From the NCBI RefSeq assembly GCF_033441515.1, contig NZ_JAWQJT010000002.1, positions 496,001 through 560,000 of the forward strand: a stretch of DNA of 64,000 bases. Direction: 5' to 3'. The notes beneath the pieces were generated by a model, which saw only the letters and a list, made by a program, of their open reading frames with translations, had not been told where the DNA came from and did no database searches. Source of the stretch: Amycolatopsis solani (GTDB lineage: Bacteria; Actinomycetota; Actinomycetes; Mycobacteriales; Pseudonocardiaceae). Below, one piece after another: positions 41,783 to 48,802 of this stretch (the first letter of the stretch is position 1; every line of letters begins with the position of its first letter). A program made the position numbers and the translations under genes.

Positions 41783-42532
41783 ATGAAGGGCGTCAACCAG
41801 ATGATGGGCGGCCACGAGCAGCTCACCGCACGACTGGACGAAGTCACGGTCGCGATGGAGTCGCTGACCGCGATGCTGGACACCGAGCTCGACCTCGGTC
41901 AGATGCTGCAGGCGGTCTGCGACCACGTGGTGCACGTGGTGCCGGGAGCGGACATGGCGAGCATCACCCTCGTACGCGACGGCGTACCGGAAACGGTGGC
42001 GAGCACCGACCAGCGAGCGGTCAACTTCGACCGCGAGCAATACCGCATCGGCGACGGCCCGTGCCTGCGCGCCGCCGAGACCGGCCAGCCGGTCCGGGTC
42101 GGCGTCGGCGCGGTGGGCGACCTGTGGCCCCAGTTCGTGACGGCGGCGGAGCAACTGGGCGTGGCCAGCTTCCTGGCGGCCCCGCTGACGGTGGACGAGG
42201 ACATGTCCGGCGCGGTCAACCTGTTCGGCTTCGGCGAGCACGGTTTCAGCGAGCTGAGCACGAAGATCTTGGAGCTGTACACGGCCACGGTGGTGTTCGG
42301 CTTGCGCAGCGCCCGCCGGTACCTGGCGGCCCGCGATGTGGTCGATCAGCTGAACCGGGCGCTGGAGACCCGTGCGGTGATCGACCAGGCCAAGGGGATC
42401 CTGATGGCGGCGCACCGGATCACGGCGGAGGAAGCGTTCCAGCGGCTGGTGAAGCGGTCGCAGGACGGGAACCGGAAACTGCACGAGGTCGCGGCGGAGT
42501 TCGTGGCCGCGGTGGCAACGACGACGGCTTAG
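41783..42532 (+). CDS. GAF-ANTAR regulator (second copy)
   Basis: ATG 41783 follows TGAGGCAACAGG. The 249-residue protein has an N-terminal coiled segment (EQLTARLDEVTVAMESLTAML), a GAF domain (residues 35-180, with YRIGDGPCLRAAETGQPVRVGV and GAVNLFGFGEHGFSEL) and an ANTAR domain (ETRAVIDQAKGILMAAHRITAEEAFQRLVKRS). It resembles the gene at 35876 in order but differs in the coiled start. It should bind RNA hexaloops in response to an unknown ligand. No GGGTA box precedes it, unlike most neighbours. Confidence 0.85.
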   Translation: MKGVNQMMGGHEQLTARLDEVTVAMESLTAMLDTELDLGQMLQAVCDHVVHVVPGADMASITLVRDGVPETVASTDQRAVNFDREQYRIGDGPCLRAAETGQPVRVGVGAVGDLWPQFVTAAEQLGVASFLAAPLTVDEDMSGAVNLFGFGEHGFSELSTKILELYTATVVFGLRSARRYLAARDVVDQLNRALETRAVIDQAKGILMAAHRITAEEAFQRLVKRSQDGNRKLHEVAAEFVAAVATTTA

Positions 42533-42916
42533 GTTTGAGCCGCGCGGCTCGGCCGGCCAAGCCCGGCCGGCCGCCGCGGCCCGGCAGTCCCGAGTCCTGC
42601 TGGCCATCCGTGTGGCGGCCCGTCAGCCGAGTCCGCGGCGGCCCGCTGGTCGAGTCCGCGGCCCGTCGGCCGAGCGCCGCCAAGCGGGCCCTCGGCGGCG
42701 GCCGGTTCCGGCCCGGGGTTCCCCTCCTGGACTCCGCCGGCCCGGGTTCGGCCGTCGGCAGGCAGCCCCGAGCCGGCCCCGAGTCCCGCCGGCCGCCTAC
42801 AACGTCCCGCAGACCAGCCACCTCCTGCCGTGGCCAGGCTGCCCTGAAGGGGACGTTCAAGGCATCACACGCCAGCAACGTCCCCTTCACCTCACCACAT
42901 GCCCTGAACGTCCCCT
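42533..42916. other. Non-coding convergent gap
   Basis: These 384 bp between the GAF-ANTAR stop and the zinc-ribbon gene stop hold G/C-rich sequence with repeated CGAGTCCGCGGC-like pieces and, at the right end, a 22-bp inverted repeat (42844-42920). No gene with a ribosome site is supported. Confidence 0.55.
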
Positions 42917-42920
42917 TCAG
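42844..42920. terminator. GAAGGGGACGTTC-family inverted repeat
   Basis: Arms CTGAAGGGGACGTTCAAGGC(AT) at 42844-42865 and the complement at 42899-42920 match with one mismatch; a third partial copy (AACGTCCCCTTCA, 42877-42889) lies in the loop. The right arm overlaps the stop of the zinc-ribbon gene. It is a different element family from AATGACTCATT but in the same 3' position. Confidence 0.55.
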
Positions 42921-43126
42921 CCCGCGGGGACCTCGTCCGGGGGAGCGTCGGGCTCGGCGGCCGGTTCCGGGCGGCTGCGGCCGAGCTGGCAGGTCGTGCA
43001 CACCAGCGTGCGGCCGAGCACCGTCCCGTCGTCCGCGACGACCTGCGCCACGTGCATCGTCGGGAAGCCGCAGACCTCGCAGGGGAGTGAGCCGCTCTCG
43101 CGGCTGATGCGGATCTGGGTGCCCAT
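42917..43126 (-). CDS. Small zinc-ribbon protein
   Basis: ATG 43126 follows CAGCAGGAGGTCG. The 69-residue protein has CEVCGF at residue 16 and CTTCQL at residue 43, two CxxC knuckles separated by a beta-hairpin (TMHVAQVVADDGTVLGRTLV), the plan of a rubredoxin-like or zinc-ribbon domain; a Pro-Glu-rich tail follows. It probably binds Zn and may touch nucleic acid or protein. A weak GGTAG box upstream is not convincing as a SigF promoter. Confidence 0.7.
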   Translation of the reverse strand: MGTQIRISRESGSLPCEVCGFPTMHVAQVVADDGTVLGRTLVCTTCQLGRSRPEPAAEPDAPPDEVPAG

Positions 43127-43246
43127 TCGACCTCCTGCTGTGACGTGGGTCTCACCTACCTTGCCGTCTCCTGGGCCTTCACCGGGCGAATTCACTCGGT
43201 CGGCCTAACGTTCGCTGTCTCCGGAGTCGCGTCCGGTGCCTCCTGT

Positions 43247-43270
43247 GTTTCAGGGAGCGATCCGGGGTAA
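43247..43270 (+). promoter_or_regulatory. SigF/SigB-type promoter of the 64-residue gene
   Basis: GTTT (43247-43250), 14 bp, GGGTAA (43265-43270), 44 bp before the ATG at 43315. The spacer is one base shorter than usual. Confidence 0.5.
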
Positions 43271-43314
43271 TCGGCCGGCGAGACGCACTGGCGGATGCCC
43301 GGAGGGGAGCGGAG

Positions 43315-43509
43315 ATGCGAGACAAGCGGAACGACCTGCAACCGGTGGCGGACCTTCTCCTGGAGGGCCTCGACACACCGGAGCAGGAACGCACCCGGCA
43401 CAAGGCGGCGCTGGCCGTCGCCGCTCAGGCCAAGGACCCCGAGGACTGCGCGCGGCTGCTGGAGATGCTCGGCCTGCACCGCCCCGGCCGCGCCAGCGAG
43501 GTCGCCTGA
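43315..43509 (+). CDS. 64-residue helical protein, unknown function
   Basis: ATG 43315 follows GGAGGGGAGCGGAG. The protein reads MRDKRNDLQPVADLLLEGL, then RHKAALAVAAQAKDPEDCARLLEML, two or three amphipathic helices with one Cys. No named family is recognised. The good ribosome site and SigF-type upstream box support it as a real stress gene. The Ku gene follows 63 bp later with its own promoter. Confidence 0.65.
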   Translation: MRDKRNDLQPVADLLLEGLDTPEQERTRHKAALAVAAQAKDPEDCARLLEMLGLHRPGRASEVA

Positions 43510-43524
43510 CCTTCGTCACGCTGA

Positions 43525-43550
43525 GTTTCGAGAGGCCGCCACACGGGTAT
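43525..43550 (+). promoter_or_regulatory. SigF/SigB-type promoter of the Ku gene
   Basis: GTTT (43525-43528), 16 bp, GGGTAT (43545-43550), 22 bp before the ATG at 43573: an exact consensus match. Confidence 0.75.
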
Positions 43551-43572
43551 CGCTGCTCGTGAGGAGGTCGAC

Positions 43573-44478
43573 ATGGCGAGACCGGTGTGGAGCGGCGCGC
43601 TGAGCCTGGGGCTGGTCACGGTCCCCGTGGAGCTGTACCCCGCGGTGGCGGACCACACGATCCACTTCCACCAGTTCGAACGCGGCACGTCGGACCGGAT
43701 CCGCAACCGCCGCGTCAACGAGCGGACCGGCGACGAGGTCGGGCAGGACGAGATCGTCAAGGGCTACGACCTCGGTGGCGGCGACCACGTGCTCGTCGAG
43801 CCGGACGAGCTGGACGAGATCGCGCCCGAACGGTCCCGCCGGATCGACATCGAGCAGTTCGTCGAGCTCGGCGACATCGACCCGTGGTTCTTCGACAAGA
43901 CGTACTGGCTCAAGCCGGCGAAGGAGGACTTCGCCAAGGCGTACGGCCTGCTGCTGCAGGCGATGGACCGCAGCGAGAAGGCCGGCATCGCGAAGTTCGT
44001 GCTGCGCGGCAAGGAATACCTCGCTGCGATCCGCGCCGGTGAAGGCGTCATGGTGCTCAACACCCTGCACTTCGTCGCGGACCTCCGGAAGCCGGCGGAC
44101 GTCATGGGCGAGCTGCCCGAGGTGCCGAAGCCGCGGCCGAAGGAGCTCGACATGGCGCTCGCGCTGGTCGACGAGATGACCGCGCCCTGGAAGCCCGAGG
44201 ACTACCGCGACGAGTACTCGAAGCGCGTCGAGGAGCTGGTCAAGGCCAAGCAGGCGGGCAAGGAGATCACGCACGAAGAGGAGCCGGAGGCCTCGGCCGA
44301 CGTCGTCGACCTCTTCGAGGCGCTGTCGCGCAGCGTGAAGAACCGCAAGAAGCCGGCCAAGCAGGAACTCGCCGAGCTGTCCAAGGCCGACCTGGAAAAG
44401 CTCGCTCGCGAGCAGGGCGTCAAGGGCCGCTCGAAGATGACGCGCGCCGAGCTGGAGAAGGCGCTGAAAGCCTCGTGA
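43573..44478 (+). CDS. ku: Non-homologous end-joining protein Ku
   Basis: ATG 43573 follows GTGAGGAGGTCGAC. The 301-residue protein starts MARPVWSGALSLGLVTVPVELY, the standard bacterial Ku opening, with IHFHQFERGT, EYLAAIRAGEGVMVLNTLHFV and DEYSKRVEELVKAK, the ring-forming core. The C-terminus (ELSKADLEKLAREQGVKGRSKMTRAELEKALKAS) is a Rho-N/SAP-type extension beyond the minimal Ku. It should bind DNA ends as a homodimer and recruit LigD, which is not in this window. It is paired with UdgX convergently and has its own SigF promoter. Confidence 0.92.
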   Translation: MARPVWSGALSLGLVTVPVELYPAVADHTIHFHQFERGTSDRIRNRRVNERTGDEVGQDEIVKGYDLGGGDHVLVEPDELDEIAPERSRRIDIEQFVELGDIDPWFFDKTYWLKPAKEDFAKAYGLLLQAMDRSEKAGIAKFVLRGKEYLAAIRAGEGVMVLNTLHFVADLRKPADVMGELPEVPKPRPKELDMALALVDEMTAPWKPEDYRDEYSKRVEELVKAKQAGKEITHEEEPEASADVVDLFEALSRSVKNRKKPAKQELAELSKADLEKLAREQGVKGRSKMTRAELEKALKAS

Positions 44479-44482
44479 CCGG

Positions 44483-45094
44483 TCAGCCGAGCAGCTTGCC
44501 CGCCGCCTTCAGATCCGCCACGAAAGCCGCGTAGGCCTCGTCCCGGTCCGGCGCCCGCAGCACCGCCGACGGGTGCACGGTCGCCATCGCGGCCGGCGCC
44601 CCGGGCAGGTCCAGCGGCTCGCCCCGGTGCCGGGTGAGCCGGAAGTCCGGGCCCAGCAACGACTGCGCGGCCGTCGCACCCAGCAGCAGCACCAGGTCCG
44701 GGCGCACCGCGCGCAGTTCCGCCAGCAGCCACGGGCGGCACGCGACCACCTCGGTGCGACCCGGCTTCTGGTGGATGCGGCGCTTCCCCTCGCGCTTGAA
44801 CTTGAAGTGCTTCACCGCGTTCGTCACGTACAGTGACTGCCGGTCGAAGCCCGCTTCCTCGAAAGCGCGGTCCAGCAGTTTGCCCGCCGGGCCGACGAAC
44901 GGCTCGCCCGCCACGTCCTCCTTGTCGCCCGGCTGTTCGCCGACGACGAGGACCTTCGCCCCGGCCGGGCCTTCGCCGAACACGGTCTGCGTGGCGTCCT
45001 GGTACAACGCGCACCCCTGGCACCCGGCCGCCGCCGAGCGCAGGCGGCCGAGGTCGGTGGTGTCCGGTGGCTCGGCACCGCGGGAATCGGGCAT
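44483..45094 (-). CDS. udgX: UdgX-type uracil-DNA glycosylase superfamily protein
   Basis: ATG 45094 gives 203 residues. The family-4-like core has GCALYQDATQTVFGEGP, the [4Fe-4S] region cysteines (CQGC), VGEQPGDKEDVAGEPFVGP (motif A), and TVHPSAVLR (motif B). The insertion KREGKRRIHQKP is the R-loop diagnostic of UdgX, whose His forms a covalent bond with uracil-containing DNA. It therefore probably binds and shields uracil-DNA rather than turning over. It ends 4 bp from the convergent Ku gene. Confidence 0.88.
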   Translation of the reverse strand: MPDSRGAEPPDTTDLGRLRSAAAGCQGCALYQDATQTVFGEGPAGAKVLVVGEQPGDKEDVAGEPFVGPAGKLLDRAFEEAGFDRQSLYVTNAVKHFKFKREGKRRIHQKPGRTEVVACRPWLLAELRAVRPDLVLLLGATAAQSLLGPDFRLTRHRGEPLDLPGAPAAMATVHPSAVLRAPDRDEAYAAFVADLKAAGKLLG

Positions 45095-45104
45095 GTCCCC
45101 GGAA

Positions 45105-45130
45105 GTTCCCGGTGCGCCGACGGGCCAAAC
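45105..45130 (-). promoter_or_regulatory. Near-consensus SigF/SigB-type promoter of udgX
   Basis: Minus-strand GTTT (45127-45130), 16 bp, GGGAAC (45105-45110), one base off GGGTAC, about 10 bp before the ATG at 45094. Confidence 0.5.
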
Positions 45131-45155
45131 GACTGACCGGCGCCCACGCGGGTAC
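45131..45155 (+). promoter_or_regulatory. SigF/SigB-like promoter of the malic enzyme gene
   Basis: GACT (45131-45134), 15 bp, GGGTAC (45150-45155), only 9 bases before the ATG at 45165, implying a leaderless message. The -35 is weak. Confidence 0.5.
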
Positions 45156-45164
45156 CCGGCCGCC

Positions 45165-46292
45165 ATGACGCGCAGCCGAGGCAAAGTGGAAGTGGCGGTC
45201 CGGGTCGCCCTGGACACCCCCGAAGACCTGGCCGAGCACTACACGCCCGGCGTCGCGGACCAGGCGGAGCAGGTCGCCGACGACCCGTCGGTGCTCGGCC
45301 GCGAGACGGTCAAGGCCAACTCGGTCGCCATCGTCTCCGACGGGTCCGCGCTGCTCGGGCTCGGCGACCGGGGCCCGGCCGCCGCCCTGCCGGTGATGGA
45401 GGGCAAGGCGGCCCTGCTCAAACGCTTCGCCGACGTCGACGCCTGGCCGATCTGCCCGGTCAGCCGCGAACCGGACGACCTGGTCCGCACGGTGAAGGAC
45501 CTCGCGACGTCGTTCGGCGCGATCAACCTCGAAGACATCGCCGCCCCGCGCTGCTTCACCGTCGAACGGCGGCTGCACGACGAGCTCGACATCCCCGTCT
45601 TCCACGACGACCAGCACGGCACCGCGGTCGTCGTGCTCGGCGCGCTGCACAACGCGCTCAAGCTGACCGGCCGCGCCCCGGACGGGACGTCGGTCGTCAT
45701 TTCCGGCGCCGGCGCGGCGGGCAGCGCGATCGCCCGGCTGCTGCTGCGGGCCGGCTACCGGTCCGACGGGATCGTCGTCTGCGACCGCGAAGGCGCCCTG
45801 CACGAGGACCGCGACTTGACGGGGGAGAAGGGCTGGCTCGCGGAGAACACCAACGCGGGCGGCACCACCGGCTCGCTGAAGGACGCCCTGCGCGGCGCGG
45901 ACGTCTTCATCGGCGTCAGCACCGGCGGGCTCTTGGCGCCGGACGACGTCGAGGTCATGGCCGAGCGCGCGATCGTGTTCGCGCTGGCCAACCCGGACCC
46001 GGAGGTCGACCCGGCCGCGGCCGGGCGGCACGCGGCGGTCGTCGCGACCGGGCGCAGCGACTTCCCCAACCAGATCAACAACGTGCTGGCGTTCCCGGGG
46101 ATGTTCCGCGGCCTGCTCGACTCGGGCGCGCCGCGGGTGACGCCGCAGATGCTGCTCGCGGCGGCGCACGCGCTCGCGGACGTCGTGGGGGAGGACCTGG
46201 AGCCGGGGCGGATCGTCCCGAGCGTGTTCGACGAGTCGCTGGTGCCCGCGGTGGCCGAGGCGGTGACGGGCGCGGCGAAGGCCGCCGGCTAG
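45165..46292 (+). CDS. NAD(P)-dependent malic enzyme
   Basis: The 375-residue protein has AEHYTPGVAD (active-site Tyr), VKANSVAIVSDGSALLGLGD, PVMEGKAALLKRFADVDAWPI with the catalytic Lys, INLEDIAAPRCF and FHDDQHGTA (metal-binding Glu/Asp), then the Rossmann GAGAAGSAIARLLL and ANPDPEVDP. This is the short bacterial malic enzyme that decarboxylates malate to pyruvate. It lacks the phosphotransacetylase-like extension of MaeB. No ribosome site is visible; the GGGTAC box 9 bases upstream suggests a leaderless, stress-controlled message. Confidence 0.88.
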   Translation: MTRSRGKVEVAVRVALDTPEDLAEHYTPGVADQAEQVADDPSVLGRETVKANSVAIVSDGSALLGLGDRGPAAALPVMEGKAALLKRFADVDAWPICPVSREPDDLVRTVKDLATSFGAINLEDIAAPRCFTVERRLHDELDIPVFHDDQHGTAVVVLGALHNALKLTGRAPDGTSVVISGAGAAGSAIARLLLRAGYRSDGIVVCDREGALHEDRDLTGEKGWLAENTNAGGTTGSLKDALRGADVFIGVSTGGLLAPDDVEVMAERAIVFALANPDPEVDPAAAGRHAAVVATGRSDFPNQINNVLAFPGMFRGLLDSGAPRVTPQMLLAAAHALADVVGEDLEPGRIVPSVFDESLVPAVAEAVTGAAKAAG

Positions 46293-46304
46293 TCCACTGT
46301 GGAC
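46292..46304. terminator. GTCCACTGTGGAC palindrome between convergent genes
   Basis: Same 13-mer as at 32826, starting at the last base of the malic enzyme stop and 7 bp from the convergent DUF3040 gene stop. Confidence 0.4.
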
Positions 46305-46311
46305 CAGCGGG

Positions 46312-46614
46312 TCACGGCGCGGCCGGTGCGGCGTCGTCTTCGGTGGCCTCGCGGGCCGATTCGGCGCGGGCGATGTGCCACGCCACCAGCGCGCCCGCGC
46401 TCACCGTGCCCCAGAGCACGAGTGCGGCGTCCTTGGCGAACAGGCCGACGAGCAGCATCACGACGGCGGTGACGTCGCAGAGCACCAGCAGCAGGTTCCA
46501 GCGCCTGAGCCCGCGCAGCTTGCGCCCGGTGAAGGCGGCGGCGAACGCGGGGTCGCTGGCCTGCAGCTCCGCTTCGATTTCGCGCAGCGCGTGGTGTTCT
46601 CGCTCCGGAAGCAT
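46312..46614 (-). CDS. DUF3040 membrane protein
   Basis: ATG 46614 follows GCCAGGAGGACCCC. The 100-residue protein begins MLPEREHHALREIEAELQASDPAFAAAF, the conserved DUF3040 segment, and has two membrane helices (WNLLLVLCDVTAVVMLLVGLF and ALVLWGTVSAGALVAWHI). These proteins are common, small and uncharacterised in actinobacteria. GGGTAC upstream suggests the same stress regulon. Confidence 0.83.
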   Translation of the reverse strand: MLPEREHHALREIEAELQASDPAFAAAFTGRKLRGLRRWNLLLVLCDVTAVVMLLVGLFAKDAALVLWGTVSAGALVAWHIARAESAREATEDDAAPAAP

Positions 46615-46644
46615 GGGGTCCTCCTGGCCTCGGCTACCGGAGTG

Positions 46645-46669
46645 GTACCCCCTCCGCGCCCGTTCAATG
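46645..46669 (-). promoter_or_regulatory. Weak SigF/SigB-like promoter of the DUF3040 gene
   Basis: Minus-strand CATT (46666-46669), 15 bp, GGGTAC (46645-46650), 30 bp before the ATG at 46614. Confidence 0.45.
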
Positions 46670-46685
46670 CGGCCTTCGCGGGAAA

Positions 46686-48452
46686 TCAGTGGTTGTCGCG
46701 GGGAATGCCCTTCGTCTCGGCGATCCGCTGGTACGCGACGGCCGGGCGCAGCACCATGCCGTCGCAGAGCTGGTCGACCATCGACCGCTGGATCTCCTGC
46801 CACGGCGTCTGCGCCGCCGGCACCGGGTAACCGCCCGCCTCGGCGAGCTCCTTGTGCCGCAGCGCGAGTTCCTCGTCCGGGATCAGGACGTCGGCGGTGC
46901 CCGCGGCGAGGTCGATCCGGACCCGGTCGCCGGACCGCAGCACGGCCAGCCCGCCACCCGCCGCGGCTTCGGGGGAGGCGTTGAGGATCGACGGCGAGCC
47001 GGACGTGCCCGACTGGCGCCCGTCGCCGAGGCACGGCAGCTCGTGCACACCGCGTTTGATCAGCTCGGCGGGCGGGCGCATGTTCACGACCTCCGCGGAA
47101 CCCGGGTAGCCGAGCGGGCCGGTGCCGCGCATCACCAGCAGCGAGTGCTCGTCGACGCCGAGGTCCGGGTCGTCGATGCGGGCGTGGTAGTCCTCCGGGC
47201 CGTCGAACACGACCGCGGTGCCCTCGTAGACGCCGCCGGCCAGGTAGCGGCGCCGGAACTCCGGGGAGATGACGCTGGACTTCATGATCGCCGCGTCGAA
47301 GAGGTTGCCCTTGAGGACGAGGAACCCGGCATCCTCGGTGAGGGCCGTGCCGAACGTGCGGATGACGTCCCGGTCGCCGGCCTCGGCGTCGCGGCAGTTC
47401 TCGCCGAGCGTGCGGCCGTTGACCGTGCGGGCGTCTTCGTGGATCAGCTGGTGGCGCATCAGCTCGTGCACGACGGCCGGGACGCCGCCGGCGCGGTGGA
47501 ACTCCTCGCCGAGGTACTTGCCCGCGGGCTGCAGGTCGACCAGCAGCGGGACGTGGTGGCCGAGCCGCTGCCAGTCGTCGAGGGGCAGGTCGACGCCGAT
47601 GTGCCGGGCGATCGCGCCGATGTGGATGGGCGCGTTGGTCGAGCCGCCGATGGCCGAGCTCACGACGATGGCGTTCTCGAAGGCCTCGCGCGTCAGGATG
47701 TCCGACGGCTTCAGGTCTTCGCGCACCAGCTCGACGATCCGCAGCCCGGTGCGGTAGGCCATCCGCGCCCGGTCGCGGTGCGGTGCCGGGATGGCCGCGC
47801 AGCCGGGCAGGCTCATCCCGAGCGCTTCGGCGAGCGCGTTCATCGTGGAGGCGGTGCCCATGGTGTTGCAGTGCCCGGGCGACGGCGCTGAGGAAGCGAC
47901 GAGCTCCATGAATTCGGCGTCGTCGATCTCCCCGGCGGCGAGCAGCTCGCGGGCCTTCCAGACGATGGTCCCGGACCCGGTCCGCTCGCCGTTGTGCCAG
48001 CCGTTGAGCATGGGGCCGCCGGACAGCACGATGGCCGGGATGTCGACGGTCGCGGCGGCCATCAGGCACGCGGGGGTGGTCTTGTCGCAGCCGGTGGTCA
48101 GGACGACGCCGTCGATGGGGTAGCCGTAGAGCGTCTCGACGAGGCCGAGGTAAGCGAGGTTCCGGTCGAGGGCGGCGGTCGGGCGCTTGCCGGTCTCCTG
48201 GATGGGGTGGACGGGGAACTCGATGGCGATCCCGCCCGCTTCGCGGATGCCTTCGCGGGTGCGGTCGGCGAGCTGCAGGTGGTGCCGGTTGCAGGGGGAC
48301 AGGTCGGAGCCGGTCTGCGCGATCCCGATGATCGGCTTGCCGGACTGCAGTTCCTCCCGGGTGAGGCCCCAGTTCATGTACCGCTCGAGGTAGAGCGCGG
48401 TCATCCCGGGGTCGGCGGGGTTGTTGAACCAAGCTTCGCTGCGCAGTCCCAT
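46686..48452 (-). CDS. IlvD/Edd-family sugar-acid dehydratase
   Basis: ATG 48452 ([22 protein letters not shown]) is preferred to the GTG at 48512, which adds 20 poorly conserved-looking residues; neither has a strong ribosome site. The 588-residue protein carries the Fe-S cysteines in [22 protein letters not shown] and [13 protein letters not shown], and the C-terminal [16 protein letters not shown] motif. The wording [15 protein letters not shown] and RYMN region fits the L-arabinonate / D-xylonate branch rather than branched-chain dihydroxyacid dehydratase. It likely makes 2-keto-3-deoxy sugar acids in plant-sugar catabolism. Confidence 0.82.
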   Translation of the reverse strand: MGLRSEAWFNNPADPGMTALYLERYMNWGLTREELQSGKPIIGIAQTGSDLSPCNRHHLQLADRTREGIREAGGIAIEFPVHPIQETGKRPTAALDRNLAYLGLVETLYGYPIDGVVLTTGCDKTTPACLMAAATVDIPAIVLSGGPMLNGWHNGERTGSGTIVWKARELLAAGEIDDAEFMELVASSAPSPGHCNTMGTASTMNALAEALGMSLPGCAAIPAPHRDRARMAYRTGLRIVELVREDLKPSDILTREAFENAIVVSSAIGGSTNAPIHIGAIARHIGVDLPLDDWQRLGHHVPLLVDLQPAGKYLGEEFHRAGGVPAVVHELMRHQLIHEDARTVNGRTLGENCRDAEAGDRDVIRTFGTALTEDAGFLVLKGNLFDAAIMKSSVISPEFRRRYLAGGVYEGTAVVFDGPEDYHARIDDPDLGVDEHSLLVMRGTGPLGYPGSAEVVNMRPPAELIKRGVHELPCLGDGRQSGTSGSPSILNASPEAAAGGGLAVLRSGDRVRIDLAAGTADVLIPDEELALRHKELAEAGGYPVPAAQTPWQEIQRSMVDQLCDGMVLRPAVAYQRIAETKGIPRDNH

Positions 48453-48802
48453 ACCGGCCAGTCTGTCAATGGCGGCCCGGGAATGCACGCCCTTGACGGG
48501 AGCTTCCGGCACCCCGAAGCTGTCATTGTGACTACGGCCGGCGGCGCCGCGTCAAGGCGGGAAAGATGCCTTGACCCGGCGCCGTCGGCCGTGTTTCGGC
48601 TTCGGATCGGGGTGCGGGGGGTCTGGGTCCTCGTCGGTGTCCGTTCTCGTGGGTGCCTGCGATCCTTGGTGGCCGGCCAAACGACGTGAATGACTCATTC
48701 ATGTCGTCTGGTGACAGGAATGAGTCATTCACGTCGTGCGAGACCGGGCGTGCGGGACGTGGCGGCCACCCGCGCCGGTGGCCGCCACGAACCCCCACGG
48801 GC
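48453..48802. other. Non-coding gap between dehydratase and bglC
   Basis: These 350 bp lie upstream of the dehydratase start and downstream of the bglC stop on the minus strand. They hold the hairpin at 48681-48737; I see no other gene. Confidence 0.55.
48681..48737. terminator. AATGACTCATT-family hairpin 3' of bglC
   Basis: Perfect 20-bp arms (ACGACGTGAATGACTCATTC at 48681-48700 and its complement at 48718-48737) around a 17-base loop, 66 bp beyond the bglC stop at 48803. It ends the ceb operon. Confidence 0.7.

Noticed and set aside
43127..43200. GGTAG upstream of the zinc-ribbon gene as a SigF promoter
   Set aside because: The first G and the -35 box are missing.
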